A stretch of DNA of 64,000 nt from Chlamydiales bacterium (GTDB lineage: Bacteria > Chlamydiota > Chlamydiia > Chlamydiales > Simkaniaceae). Under the pieces are notes generated by a model that was given only the letters and a program-made list of their open reading frames with translations, did no database searches and was not told the origin of the DNA. Each line of letters starts with the position of its first letter. Position 1 is the stretch's first letter. The DNA is taken from positions 235,131 to 299,130 of the forward strand of contig JACKPR010000004.1 in assembly GCA_024233395.1 (NCBI GenBank). The letters are read 5' to 3'. This document shows positions 24,346 through 32,642 of this stretch, one piece after another. A program made the translations under genes and the position numbers.

Positions 24346-26637
24346 ATGAATATTGGAAGCATCATTCCTACTTCTGTACTTTTCTCAACTCCAGTGCAGG
24401 TTCTTAGCAAAATTTCTCCTTTTACTTCCTCTTTTATTCCATTTTCTATTGTCACTCGTGGAGAAAAGTCTTGGGGAAATGTCCTAAAGGTTTCTCTTGC
24501 CACAGGTTTAGCTATTAATGAACTTGCTCCTCAAGATGCTTTACCAATACACTCTAAAGACAGACAAATCATCCACACTTGTCACCAAATCCTTATTACA
24601 ACCCTTTTTATCAAAGCGGTCCTACAGGTTTATCAAACGAGAACTTGGGATTCCGCAAAAGCCCTTATTCCTTATGTTCCATTGTGCGCCTCAATGGCTA
24701 CTAAAACCCACCCCATCTTTCAAATGATTTCAGAGGTCCCTCCTAAAGAGGTTGAACAAACACATACATTTCGTTCCCCCAAACCCTTTGCTCTAGTTCT
24801 TAATGATAAAATAACGTATGAAAAGGCTCTTAATTATATCCATCGATTTAATCCCAAGAATAAAAATGGGGAGCGTCCCTATAAAATTTTTACCTTATCT
24901 TTAGGAAGACTCATAGGTTGTGGCTCTTTCTGGGTGCAGCGTGCTTATGAAATCTTCGATTATTTAAAAGCGCAAGGACCCGTCATCCTGATCATTCCTG
25001 AAATGGAATTGGCAACGAGTTTGACAACAGGAAATGATTACTCTTTTTTAAAGAATTTCATTCGCTCACGTGAGGTGATTGCCGGAATTCAAGTCATTGG
25101 TCTTACATCTTCTTTCGTTAAGATCCAAAGGGATATACAGGTCTATGATATAGACAAAAGACCCAAACTTCCTCCTCCTATTCCAAATGGAATCGCATAT
25201 ATCTCTCCTGAAGAGGCTCCTCACTTTTTTGATTTTCACAAAGCCCAAGCTTTCTCAATCCTTGAAACCCTCGGAAACCCAAGAAAACATCAAGTTTTTC
25301 TCATTGGTAATGAAGAAGAAGAAAAAGGATTACTTCTCGAAACTGTTGGCTATCTTTTAAAAACAGCAAAACCTCCATTAGAAAACCATCAGCTCTTAAC
25401 GGTCTATTATCCTGCTCTTTTTGGACCTGATGGAGATCCTCAAAATGAAATCTTTGCACATTTCAAACCTGGAACAATCCTCTATATTAAAGGGACGGAA
25501 TTTGCCCATATTAGTAGTTTAAAAATCATCCTAAATATTCCCTTAAAGCTTATTGTTTCTCTCACTTCAGAACAATTCTCTGCTATTAAGTCTCAAGCCC
25601 CCAGCATTGAGAGGACTTTTGTTTCTCACACAATACCTTCTCTACCGGAAGAGATTCAAACCGATCTATTTGCCAAGCAGCTTGCAAAGCATCCCGACTT
25701 AGAACTTAGCGAAGATTTAAGAGATAAGATTCTTCGAATCACTGGACCCTGTCCCATCAGCGAGCAACTCGACGTCCTTGAGCGCGTTGTTTCTATTATG
25801 ACACAAAGAGAGTATGCTGAAGAAGAGGCTTTGGCAGTGATTAAAAGCGAAGTTGCCAAACAATCCAAAGTCTCTCTTCCTGATCATTTAATCGAGCTAA
25901 CAAATTCTTCTCAGGAAGTGATTTGCTTAGAAAGAGCACATGAAATGGAAGAGATTCTCATTACCCTTTACAGTGAAGATGGAAAAAATAATGTCTGCTT
26001 AGTTGGAGAGGCGGGATGTGGAAAAACACAGTTAGTCCGTTATATCGCCTCTCAAATTCAAAAAGGAGCTATTCCTCAATTTCAAGGATATCGTGTCTTT
26101 AACTTTGCGATTTCTGCAATCATTGCTGATTCTACCTACATTGGTCAATGGCAAGGGAAATTGAAGAGAATTTTAGATTATTGCAGTCGTGTCGGAAAAG
26201 CGATTGTTTTCATCGATGAAATTCATTTAGCGATAGGAACAGGTAAAACTAAAGGGGGAACATCAATGGATGTCGCACAGATGATGAAAGAATACATTAC
26301 AAGTCCTCACCTGCGGGTCATTGGAGCAACAACCCCTGAAGAATACGATCAGTATTTTACAGCTGATCGCGCTTTTGCAGATCGATTTAAAAGACTTGAC
26401 CTTCCCCCTCTTCCAAGAGATAAACAACTTGCTGCTCTGATGGCACACAGTGAAAAACATCGTAGGGATCATGATCCTCTAGAGGAAAGAGTTCTTGAAA
26501 GAATCCTTGATAGCGCAAAATCTTTACGCACAAGTATTGGAACAGTTGCCGAGGTCCATGCTTTTATGAGATATCATCAAACGAGTGATGTTGAAAGAGC
26601 ACTAAGCTGGATACATGGCGAAGATCCCATACTCTAA
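24346..26637 (+). CDS. Membrane-anchored protein with three ClpA/B-type AAA modules
   Basis: 763 aa. Residues 1-125 contain one or two hydrophobic helices. Residues about 145-290 copy the ClpB D1 pattern (FTLSLGRLIG, VILIIPEME, then VIGLTSS) but have no Walker A. Residues about 300-500 are a second degenerate copy, with IGNEEEEKG at the Walker A place and the lid-like LPEEIQTDLFAKQL. Residues about 520-763 are an intact module: GEAGCGKT near 553, IVFIDEIH near 620, GATTPEEYDQY and RAFADRFKRL (arginine finger). There is no second ClpB ring and no ClpP loop. Role unknown; remodelling of membrane-associated clients is inference. Confidence 0.75.
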   Translation: MNIGSIIPTSVLFSTPVQVLSKISPFTSSFIPFSIVTRGEKSWGNVLKVSLATGLAINELAPQDALPIHSKDRQIIHTCHQILITTLFIKAVLQVYQTRTWDSAKALIPYVPLCASMATKTHPIFQMISEVPPKEVEQTHTFRSPKPFALVLNDKITYEKALNYIHRFNPKNKNGERPYKIFTLSLGRLIGCGSFWVQRAYEIFDYLKAQGPVILIIPEMELATSLTTGNDYSFLKNFIRSREVIAGIQVIGLTSSFVKIQRDIQVYDIDKRPKLPPPIPNGIAYISPEEAPHFFDFHKAQAFSILETLGNPRKHQVFLIGNEEEEKGLLLETVGYLLKTAKPPLENHQLLTVYYPALFGPDGDPQNEIFAHFKPGTILYIKGTEFAHISSLKIILNIPLKLIVSLTSEQFSAIKSQAPSIERTFVSHTIPSLPEEIQTDLFAKQLAKHPDLELSEDLRDKILRITGPCPISEQLDVLERVVSIMTQREYAEEEALAVIKSEVAKQSKVSLPDHLIELTNSSQEVICLERAHEMEEILITLYSEDGKNNVCLVGEAGCGKTQLVRYIASQIQKGAIPQFQGYRVFNFAISAIIADSTYIGQWQGKLKRILDYCSRVGKAIVFIDEIHLAIGTGKTKGGTSMDVAQMMKEYITSPHLRVIGATTPEEYDQYFTADRAFADRFKRLDLPPLPRDKQLAALMAHSEKHRRDHDPLEERVLERILDSAKSLRTSIGTVAEVHAFMRYHQTSDVERALSWIHGEDPIL

Positions 26638-26864
26638 TGGGGTTCTTTTTCCCAAGCCATCACAGCCATTTTTGCTGCATGGATACCCTTTAGAAGACCT
26701 TCTTCATATCTGAAAAAAGGATGATTCTCGAGCTCAGGATAATCGTTCGGTTGAAGAATATCATCCGAGGTAACATTTGGGACGATATCACTTGCATATT
26801 TCAGAAGTTTTTCTTCTTGTTGATTAATCAGTTCATCAAAGAGGTCTTCCAATGACTTTTTCAT
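26634..26864 (-). CDS. Small conserved acidic protein, 76 aa
   Basis: An acidic, soluble protein (MKKSLEDLFDELINQQEEKLL...PFFRYEEGLLKGIHAAKMAVMAWEKE). AAGGA stands six bases before the ATG. The place, a few genes from tadA and rpsO, corresponds to a short chlamydial hypothetical (from memory CT845), so it is probably a conserved phylum protein. It overlaps the end of the convergent AAA gene by 4 bases. Function unknown. Confidence 0.7.
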   Translation of the reverse strand: MKKSLEDLFDELINQQEEKLLKYASDIVPNVTSDDILQPNDYPELENHPFFRYEEGLLKGIHAAKMAVMAWEKEPH

Positions 26865-26893
26865 CTCTTTTCCTTTATGGGAGTGTTTTGAAC

Positions 26894-26943
26894 TATAGCT
26901 AAAGCAGTTTAAATCCTCTGATTTTTAAACTGCTTTAGCTATA
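26894..26943. repeat. Perfect 20-bp palindrome, copy 1
   Basis: Two perfect 20-base arms (26894-26913, 26924-26943; core GCTAAAGCAGTTTAAA) enclose a 10-nt loop. The same geometry and nearly the same sequence occur at 42491-42540. There is no T-tract. Confidence 0.8.
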
Positions 26944-27015
26944 AACCCTATTTTGTTCCCATTTTTGAAAATTTTTCAATCACATATATGAACCTATCCT
27001 GAATTAAAGATAGGT

Positions 27016-27738
27016 TCATATCTCTAACTTTTTATAAAAAAGAGGAAAGATCGAAAGATCTTGGATCACTATCTCTTCTAGAAAATTGATCCTATTTTTT
27101 TGTTCTATTGGATCGGTTTCTATTTTAGCCTTATCAAAAAGGCTCTGATAACCTGAATGCTCCCAGCAAGTGCTCTGAGATTTGAGTTGATCTGCTGCTC
27201 TTTTAAAGGCCTCTAGCCGAAAGAGAGGATCTACATTAGAATCCTTCCACTCTGCAAAGGCAAGGTGCAGCGTTTGGTCTCCCCTTTTGGGTGGAAAAGA
27301 AACAAGTTGGCAGTGAATTCCCAGTTCTTTTTCCCAGATTTTTTTAAGAGCCTTAATAAGGGGCACCATTTGACAGCTTTTTTTAGGAAAGATTAGCGAC
27401 AAAGAAGGAAGCTTTACGATTCGTAACTCAAAAAGAGCCTGTTTTAAGTAGTACTTCGCTTGATGAGGCCTAACTTTCATTAAGGCTCTTTCTTGAGTGA
27501 AATCCAATGGAGAAAGATTTTTTTCTCCTAGAGCATCGATCAAATAAAAAGGCTCTTCATGGAGATTGACTGCTGCAATAAGTGCTTTTTGCAAGAATAG
27601 ATTGCAAAGAATCGGGGGAGGAAGAAAACCTCGCTCAATCCCCATCCAAAAGAGGCGCGGCACAGGAAAAAGGAGACCACCCATAAAAAAATTTGTGAAT
27701 CGTTGAGAGTTTTTTTTCCGATGTGTTATCTTTCTCAT
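27016..27738 (-). pseudogene. Remnant of an oligopeptide-binding protein (OppA-like)
   Basis: 240 codons are open where this family has 500-600. The C-terminal part keeps the SBP_bac_5 layout: NLFLQKALIAAVNLHEEPF (the 'RQALxxAIDR' region), then a long linker, and finally CWEHSGYQSLFDKAKIETDP...NFLEEIVIQDLSIFPLFYKK, which is the usual end (xx-DMPIIPLYY). No signal peptide, lipobox or N-lobe is present upstream in any frame I could follow. I read it as a decayed transporter-binding protein; a short functional derivative is less likely. Confidence 0.5.
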
Positions 27739-28074
27739 AGCATTTTGGCTTTTGTCGGTTTTTAGGGAGCCAAGTAGAAAAAAGAAAGTACCTCCTCAGA
27801 ATAGGAAAAGAGTGAAGAGGTACTTTCATGACTCCCTTAGAACTTCAAACAAGCCTTGCCAGCAAACCATGCCTTTGACATCATGGCTGCATAAATTAAG
27901 AAAAGCAGACGGCTTTCTTTGGGCAAAGAATGTGAATAAAGTGGGGAAACGAAAAAAAGATTTTTTTCGAATCCAGGGAGTGAGTGTGAACAATTTTTCT
28001 CCTTGGGTTCACGCCAGATTAAGAGGTTCCAACTCTTAGCTGGCACTGGGCCTTTTTCGAAAGGCCCTTTTTTT
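27738..28074 (+). ncRNA. Candidate structured RNA, about 340 nt
   Basis: No credible protein lies in the 385 bases between the OppA remnant and tadA, but the plus strand is full of stems. AGGGAG 27764-27769 pairs with CTCCCT 27832-27837 around the 11-bp stem 27784-27794/27817-27827. GTGAAC 27986-27991 pairs with 28007-28012, and GCCAG..TTAAGAG 28013-28025 pairs with 28033-28044. A perfect terminator follows. It does not show tmRNA, RNase P, 4.5S or 6S signatures. The 5' end is a guess. The first hairpin also has six T on the minus strand, so a minus-strand transcript is possible. Confidence 0.4.
28048..28074 (+). terminator. UUCG-capped intrinsic terminator
   Basis: GGGCCTTT-TTCG-AAAGGCCC followed by seven T. 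It points along the plus strand, where no protein gene lies upstream for about 1.4 kb, which supports an RNA gene here. Confidence 0.85.
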
Positions 28075-28123
28075 ATACCAAAAATAATTCTAAAACTCTT
28101 TCCCAGTTTTAATCAAATTCTTT

Positions 28124-28606
28124 TTAGAGTTTGGAAGATTGTCTTCGATGCCTAAAAAATTCTCTCATAAGCGTTGCTGACTCTTCTTTCAAGAGCCCCC
28201 CTTCAATTTGAAGACTATGGGTTGGGTGCTCAGTTTCGAAGATATTGACATAGCTCCCATTTGCTCCATGTCGCAGATCTGGAGCGCCCCAAACAACGCG
28301 CCCGACCCTTGCTAAAAGGAGGGCTCCCGCACACATTAGGCAAGGCTCAAGGGTTGTATAGAGGGTGGTTTGAAGAAGACGCCAATCCCCCAGAACTTCT
28401 GCTCCCGCACGGATTGCTAATACTTCTGCATGAGCTGAGGGATCCTTAAGCTCTTCCATTTGATTATGAGATCTAGCAATAATTTTTTGATCATGAACCA
28501 AAACAGCCCCAACAGGAACCTCCTTTTTTTCAAAAGATTTCTTTGCTTCAAGCAAAGCTTCTTCCATCATTTCATGATCAAATTTTGAAAAATTTTTTTT
28601 ACTCAT
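28124..28606 (-). CDS. tadA: tRNA adenosine(34) deaminase
   Basis: 160 aa zinc deaminase that makes inosine-34 in tRNA-Arg(ACG). The motif HAEVLAIR (with the catalytic Glu) is followed by PCLMCAGALLLARV, the PCxxC zinc site. The N-terminus MMEEALLEAKKSFEKKEVPVGAVLV is family-typical. It is divergent from rpsO, a neighbour also in Chlamydia. Confidence 0.95.
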   Translation of the reverse strand: MSKKNFSKFDHEMMEEALLEAKKSFEKKEVPVGAVLVHDQKIIARSHNQMEELKDPSAHAEVLAIRAGAEVLGDWRLLQTTLYTTLEPCLMCAGALLLARVGRVVWGAPDLRHGANGSYVNIFETEHPTHSLQIEGGLLKEESATLMREFFRHRRQSSKL

Positions 28607-28672
28607 ACAATACTATCATAACGAGATGAAAATTGTTAAAGAAGACAAATGATTATTTGAGCGTTCTGTCCC

Positions 28673-28701
28673 TTGAATTATATCTCAGAGCTTGATACAA
28701 T
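28673..28701 (+). promoter_or_regulatory. rpsO promoter
   Basis: TTGAAT, 17 bases, TACAAT; the predicted start near 28708 gives a leader of about 65 bases ending in AAGGAG before the rpsO ATG. Confidence 0.6.
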
Positions 28702-28772
28702 CAAGGCTGTCATATGAAGAATATAGTCCTAAATCAATGTCTAAACAATACTGTCTAAAGGAGTATAAATAA

Positions 28773-29042
28773 ATGTCTTTAGATAAAGGAACTAAAGAAG
28801 AAATCACTAAGAAGTTTCAGCTGCACGAGAAAGATACAGGTTCAGCTGATGTCCAAATCGCCATTCTCACCGAGAGAATCACCGAACTCACTGACCACTT
28901 AAAGCTTGCGCCAAAGGATCATGCCTCTAGGCTCGCTCTTTTAAAGCTTGTCGGTCAACGAAGAAAGCTTCTAGATTACTTAAATTCTACGGATACGAAA
29001 CGTTATCAAACGTTGATTACACGTCTGAAACTCCGTAAGTAA
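28773..29042 (+). CDS. rpsO: 30S ribosomal protein uS15
   Basis: 89 aa, exact family length: EKDTGSADVQIAILTERITELTDHLK ... DHASRLALLKLVGQRRKLLDYL. It binds 16S rRNA in the platform. AAGGAG is well placed upstream and a terminator follows, yet pnp comes next in the same direction as in many bacteria. Confidence 0.97.
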   Translation: MSLDKGTKEEITKKFQLHEKDTGSADVQIAILTERITELTDHLKLAPKDHASRLALLKLVGQRRKLLDYLNSTDTKRYQTLITRLKLRK

Positions 29043-29058
29043 AGTTATTTCTTTAAAT

Positions 29059-29087
29059 GCCAGGAGCAGGTCTCCTGGCTTTTTTTT
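29059..29087 (+). terminator. Terminator after rpsO
   Basis: GCCAGGAG-CAGGT-CTCCTGGC with eight T follows the stop by 16 bases. It may attenuate rather than fully end transcription into pnp. Confidence 0.85.
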
Positions 29088-29229
29088 ATTCAAATTTTCC
29101 CTTCTTGCATCTATTCTTTCTCCCTGATAGACTCTCTTTTTTTGCCTCTGAATCCGACCTACGGACATTTTTATGAGGATGTTCATAGATCGCATTCAGG
29201 GGTGTTAACCTTAAGACTATAGGAGTTAC

Positions 29230-31347
29230 ATGGAACTCAAACAAAACACACTTGAATCAAAATCTGCGACCGTCTCAATCGGCGGAAGAGAAATCACCTT
29301 TGAATCAGGCAAAGTCGCCCGTCAAGCGGGAGGAGCTGTCATGGTTCGGAGTGGCGATACAATGCTTCTTGCAACAGCTTGTATGGGCCCTGCTCTTGAT
29401 GAGGTGGATTTTCTCCCTTTAAGAGTCGATTATCAAGAAAAATTTTCATCTGCTGGGAAAACCCTCGGAGGGTTTATTAAGCGTGAAGGACGTCCAACAG
29501 AAAAGGAAATCCTAACCTGCCGTCTCATTGATCGCCCTATTCGACCAATGTTTGAAGATGGTTACTATAACGACACACAAGTCATTACAACAGTCCTTTC
29601 TTATGATGGGATTCATCAGACAGAACCTTTAGCCATTTGCGCCGCTTCTGCAGCACTAGTCATCTCAGAAATTCCTTTTATTAAACCTATTGGAGCTGTT
29701 CGAGTGGGAATGATTGAAGGCAACTTCGTCGTTAACCCAACGGTTGAAGAAATGAAATCTTCTGTCCTCGACTTAGTCCTCGCTGGAACTGAAGATGCGA
29801 TCCTTATGATTGAAGGATATTGCGACTTCTTATCTGAAGATGAAGTAATGGAAGCCATTGCAACTGGACATGAAGCGATTAAATCTATCTGTCATACTCT
29901 TTCAGACTTTCAAAAACTTGTCGGAAAAGAAAAAAATCGTGAAGACCTTCGCTTCCTCCCTGAAGGATTGATGGAAGAGGTCGACAATATCATGAAAGCC
30001 CCTCTTCAAGAGGCGATTCGCATTGTTGAAAAAAAGGCTCGAGAAGAAGCTGTTCATGCGATTCGAGAAAAAGCAAAAGAAGCTCTTCTCCCTGAAGAAA
30101 ATCCTAAGTACAAAGAATTCGAAGTTTACATGGCGATGAAAAAAGTGACAGCACATCACATGCGCCAGATGATTCTCAAAGAGAAAAAACGGTGTGATGG
30201 ACGGGGAACAGCTGATGTCCGCCAAATTTGGGTGGAAATGGATCCTCTTCCAAGAACACATGGAAGCGTTCTCTTTACACGAGGAGAAACACAATCGATT
30301 GCCGTTTGTACTCTTGGTGGTGAATCAATGGGACAACGATTTGAAACCCTTGATGAAGCGGATGGACTAAAAAACTTCTACCTTCAGTATAGCTTCCCTC
30401 CTTATTCAGTTGGTGAAGTTGGAAGAATGGGGCCTCCAGGACGTCGCGAAGTGGGTCATGGGAAACTTGCTGAACGCTCTTTAGAAGCAACCATTCCTAA
30501 AAAAGATGATTTTCCTTACACCATTCGCCTAGAATCGAATATCACTGAATCTAACGGCTCTTCATCGATGGCATCGGTTTGTGGTTGTTGTTTAGCCATG
30601 ATGGGTGCAGGAGTTCCCATTAAGCGTCCGATTGCTGGAATTGCTATGGGACTCATTCTTGAAAAGGAAAACTACGCCATTCTCTCTGACATTCTTGGAA
30701 TGGAAGATGCTTTAGGCGATATGGACTTTAAAATCGCTGGAGACGAAAAAGGGATCTCTGCTTTCCAACTTGATATCAAAGTGGAAGGAATTAACCCACA
30801 AATCATGAAAGTGGCCCTTGCACAAGCCAAAGAGGGACGGATCCATATCTTGAAAAAGATGCTTGAAGCGTGTCCAAAATCCTACGAGAAGCTTTCTCAA
30901 TATGCTCCTCGTATTGAGACAATCAAGATCAAGCCAAGTCAAATTGGAACCGTGATTGGTCCCGGTGGAAAGCAGATCCGCGCAATCGTTGAAGAAACGG
31001 GTGTTGATATTAATATCGACGATGATGGTTATGTCAGCATTGCTTCAACTTCTGCCGAAGGGATGGAGCGTGCTCGCGAGATTATTCACAATTTAACAGC
31101 AGAAGCTGAGATTGGAAAGGTCTATAAAGGAAAGGTTGTGACGATTAAAGACTTTGGTCTCTTTGTTGCATTCCTTAACGTTCAAGGACTCTGTCATATC
31201 TCAGAGATCGCTCATGAGCGGATTGAAAACATCTACGACCATTATAAGGAAGGAGATGCAATCGAGGTCAAAGTTCTTGATATCGATAAAAATGGAAAAA
31301 TCCGCCTCAGTCGGAAGGCAACACTCGAAGCCCCTGCTAGTAAATAG
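29230..31347 (+). CDS. pnp: Polyribonucleotide nucleotidyltransferase (PNPase)
   Basis: 705 aa with the standard order: first RNase PH domain (GGREITFESGKVARQAGGAV), helical linker, second RNase PH domain (RTHGSVLFTRGETQSIAV, GDMDFKIAGDEKGISAFQLDIK), KH domain (GTVIGPGGKQIRAIVEETG) and S1 domain at the end (GKVYKGKVVTIKDFGLFVAF). It degrades RNA 3'-5' by phosphorolysis. TAGGAG precedes the ATG. Confidence 0.98.
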   Translation: MELKQNTLESKSATVSIGGREITFESGKVARQAGGAVMVRSGDTMLLATACMGPALDEVDFLPLRVDYQEKFSSAGKTLGGFIKREGRPTEKEILTCRLIDRPIRPMFEDGYYNDTQVITTVLSYDGIHQTEPLAICAASAALVISEIPFIKPIGAVRVGMIEGNFVVNPTVEEMKSSVLDLVLAGTEDAILMIEGYCDFLSEDEVMEAIATGHEAIKSICHTLSDFQKLVGKEKNREDLRFLPEGLMEEVDNIMKAPLQEAIRIVEKKAREEAVHAIREKAKEALLPEENPKYKEFEVYMAMKKVTAHHMRQMILKEKKRCDGRGTADVRQIWVEMDPLPRTHGSVLFTRGETQSIAVCTLGGESMGQRFETLDEADGLKNFYLQYSFPPYSVGEVGRMGPPGRREVGHGKLAERSLEATIPKKDDFPYTIRLESNITESNGSSSMASVCGCCLAMMGAGVPIKRPIAGIAMGLILEKENYAILSDILGMEDALGDMDFKIAGDEKGISAFQLDIKVEGINPQIMKVALAQAKEGRIHILKKMLEACPKSYEKLSQYAPRIETIKIKPSQIGTVIGPGGKQIRAIVEETGVDINIDDDGYVSIASTSAEGMERAREIIHNLTAEAEIGKVYKGKVVTIKDFGLFVAFLNVQGLCHISEIAHERIENIYDHYKEGDAIEVKVLDIDKNGKIRLSRKATLEAPASK

Positions 31348-31353
31348 CTCAAA

Positions 31354-31377
31354 AGGCCCCCAATTGGGGGCTTTTTT
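31354..31377 (+). terminator. Terminator after pnp
   Basis: GCCCCC-AATT-GGGGGC followed by six T, seven bases after the pnp stop. Confidence 0.9.
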
Positions 31378-31488
31378 AAATTAAACTCTATTATCCCTAT
31401 TTATTTATTATTTATTTATAATCCTTAATATTTCAATAGATATTGAAAACAAAATGATGTATATAAATTATTTAAAGAGGGAGAATTT

Positions 31489-32529
31489 ATGTTACCAACA
31501 TCATTCGATTTTGCATTAGCAGCAGAACAAGGCCCTATTTCATACGAAGAAGAAACACACTCAGATATAAACTCTCAGCAGACCATAGTAGCTCCAAGAA
31601 ATCAATCAACTGGGGCTGGCATCGAGCTTCTGATGCAAGAAGATGCTACGCGTCAAGCAATGATCCAAAATAGGTCCGCTAGCAATGAATTTCTTTATGA
31701 AAAGTTTCAGAAACATTCTTGTTTTAGAAGCCCCAAAGCAGACTTAGACATCCAGGCCATGCAAGAAAATGTTGAAGCAAGTATAGCATCATTTAACAGG
31801 ACTAACGACAGTAACCAGCTCTACTATACAATTGTTCAAATACAATACTTGCTCAAAGCCCAACTCGAATCAAGCAGCCCTGATGCTTTTGATACAGCAG
31901 CAACACTTCGTCAACTAACACTAAGCGTGGCAACTGGAGACCTAAAGGAGATGTTGGGTGGATCAAACCCTCTACAACTCATGAAAGATCTGATTGAAAT
32001 AGAACTTTCCTACCAAAGTTTAAGTTCTTATTTAGATCAAGACTTAAAGGCTCTCCTCACACTAGCTGAAAATTACAGAAAAGAGGACCCATCAGAGGGA
32101 GAGCTTATCGATGAACTTCTTCTCTCACTTATTGAAAGTACCTGTCCATCTAAAGAAAAACTAACCCTTCTTCTTTCGGGAATTCAAGATCGGTCTTATC
32201 ATTTGAAAGGACTGATTGCTGCTTTCAAAAACAACCCTTTCATCTATGAATTCGAAGAAAGAGAAAACGCTTTCGAGGAAATCTTAAAGCACGCTGAAAC
32301 GATTAGGCGTCCAAATCTAGAAATCGTGCTAGGAATTTTCGAATGCTCTATATCGGTCGTTGGAATTAAAGACGCTGAACCTGTGTTAATGAAAGCAAAG
32401 CAATTGGCAAGAAAACTTCAGGGAGAAGAGCGAGAAGAAGCGTTTAGAAAGATCATTGAATGCGAAATGAGACACAACCTTCCCTCTGCACTAGAAACCC
32501 ATCAGGAACTGAAGTCTTTTTCAGAGTAA
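31489..32529 (+). CDS. Orphan helical protein, 346 aa
   Basis: Unrecognised and without signal peptide. The first 50 residues are polar and Gln/Glu/Ser/Thr-rich; the remainder is alpha-helical with repeating leucines (LLTLAENYRKED, IDELLLSLIEST) like helical-repeat proteins. A purine-rich AAAGAGGGAG precedes the ATG. It has an AT-rich leader and its own terminator, and it separates pnp from ftsH, which are adjacent in Chlamydia from memory. That pattern fits an acquired effector-like gene. Confidence 0.65.
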   Translation: MLPTSFDFALAAEQGPISYEEETHSDINSQQTIVAPRNQSTGAGIELLMQEDATRQAMIQNRSASNEFLYEKFQKHSCFRSPKADLDIQAMQENVEASIASFNRTNDSNQLYYTIVQIQYLLKAQLESSSPDAFDTAATLRQLTLSVATGDLKEMLGGSNPLQLMKDLIEIELSYQSLSSYLDQDLKALLTLAENYRKEDPSEGELIDELLLSLIESTCPSKEKLTLLLSGIQDRSYHLKGLIAAFKNNPFIYEFEERENAFEEILKHAETIRRPNLEIVLGIFECSISVVGIKDAEPVLMKAKQLARKLQGEEREEAFRKIIECEMRHNLPSALETHQELKSFSE

Positions 32530-32538
32530 TCACTTAAA

Positions 32539-32569
32539 AAAAAGGCCCCAAAAGTTCTGGGGCCTTTTT
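32539..32569 (+). terminator. Terminator of the 346-aa orphan
   Basis: AAAAAGGCCCC and GGGGCCTTTTT form an 11-bp stem around a 9-nt loop ending in five T. Confidence 0.88.
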
Positions 32570-32642
32570 CATTTGATAAGTTAAAATTTAAAATGATACT
32601 CTTTTTTCTTCCTAGAATTCTTAAACAACAAGGGAGAAATAG

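Noticed and set aside
27752..28039. 95-codon plus-strand frame before tadA
   Set aside because: Starts with TTG without ribosome site and ends in stable stems; the RNA structures explain the segment better.
27738..28074. tmRNA, RNase P RNA, 4.5S RNA or 6S RNA
   Set aside because: No tRNA-like Ala end with CCA, no conserved RNase P core sequences, no SRP tetraloop hairpin, and a multi-hairpin rather than single-rod layout.
29902..30294. 130-codon minus-strand frame inside pnp
   Set aside because: Shadow frame rich in Phe, Cys and His, antisense to the first RNase PH domain and linker.
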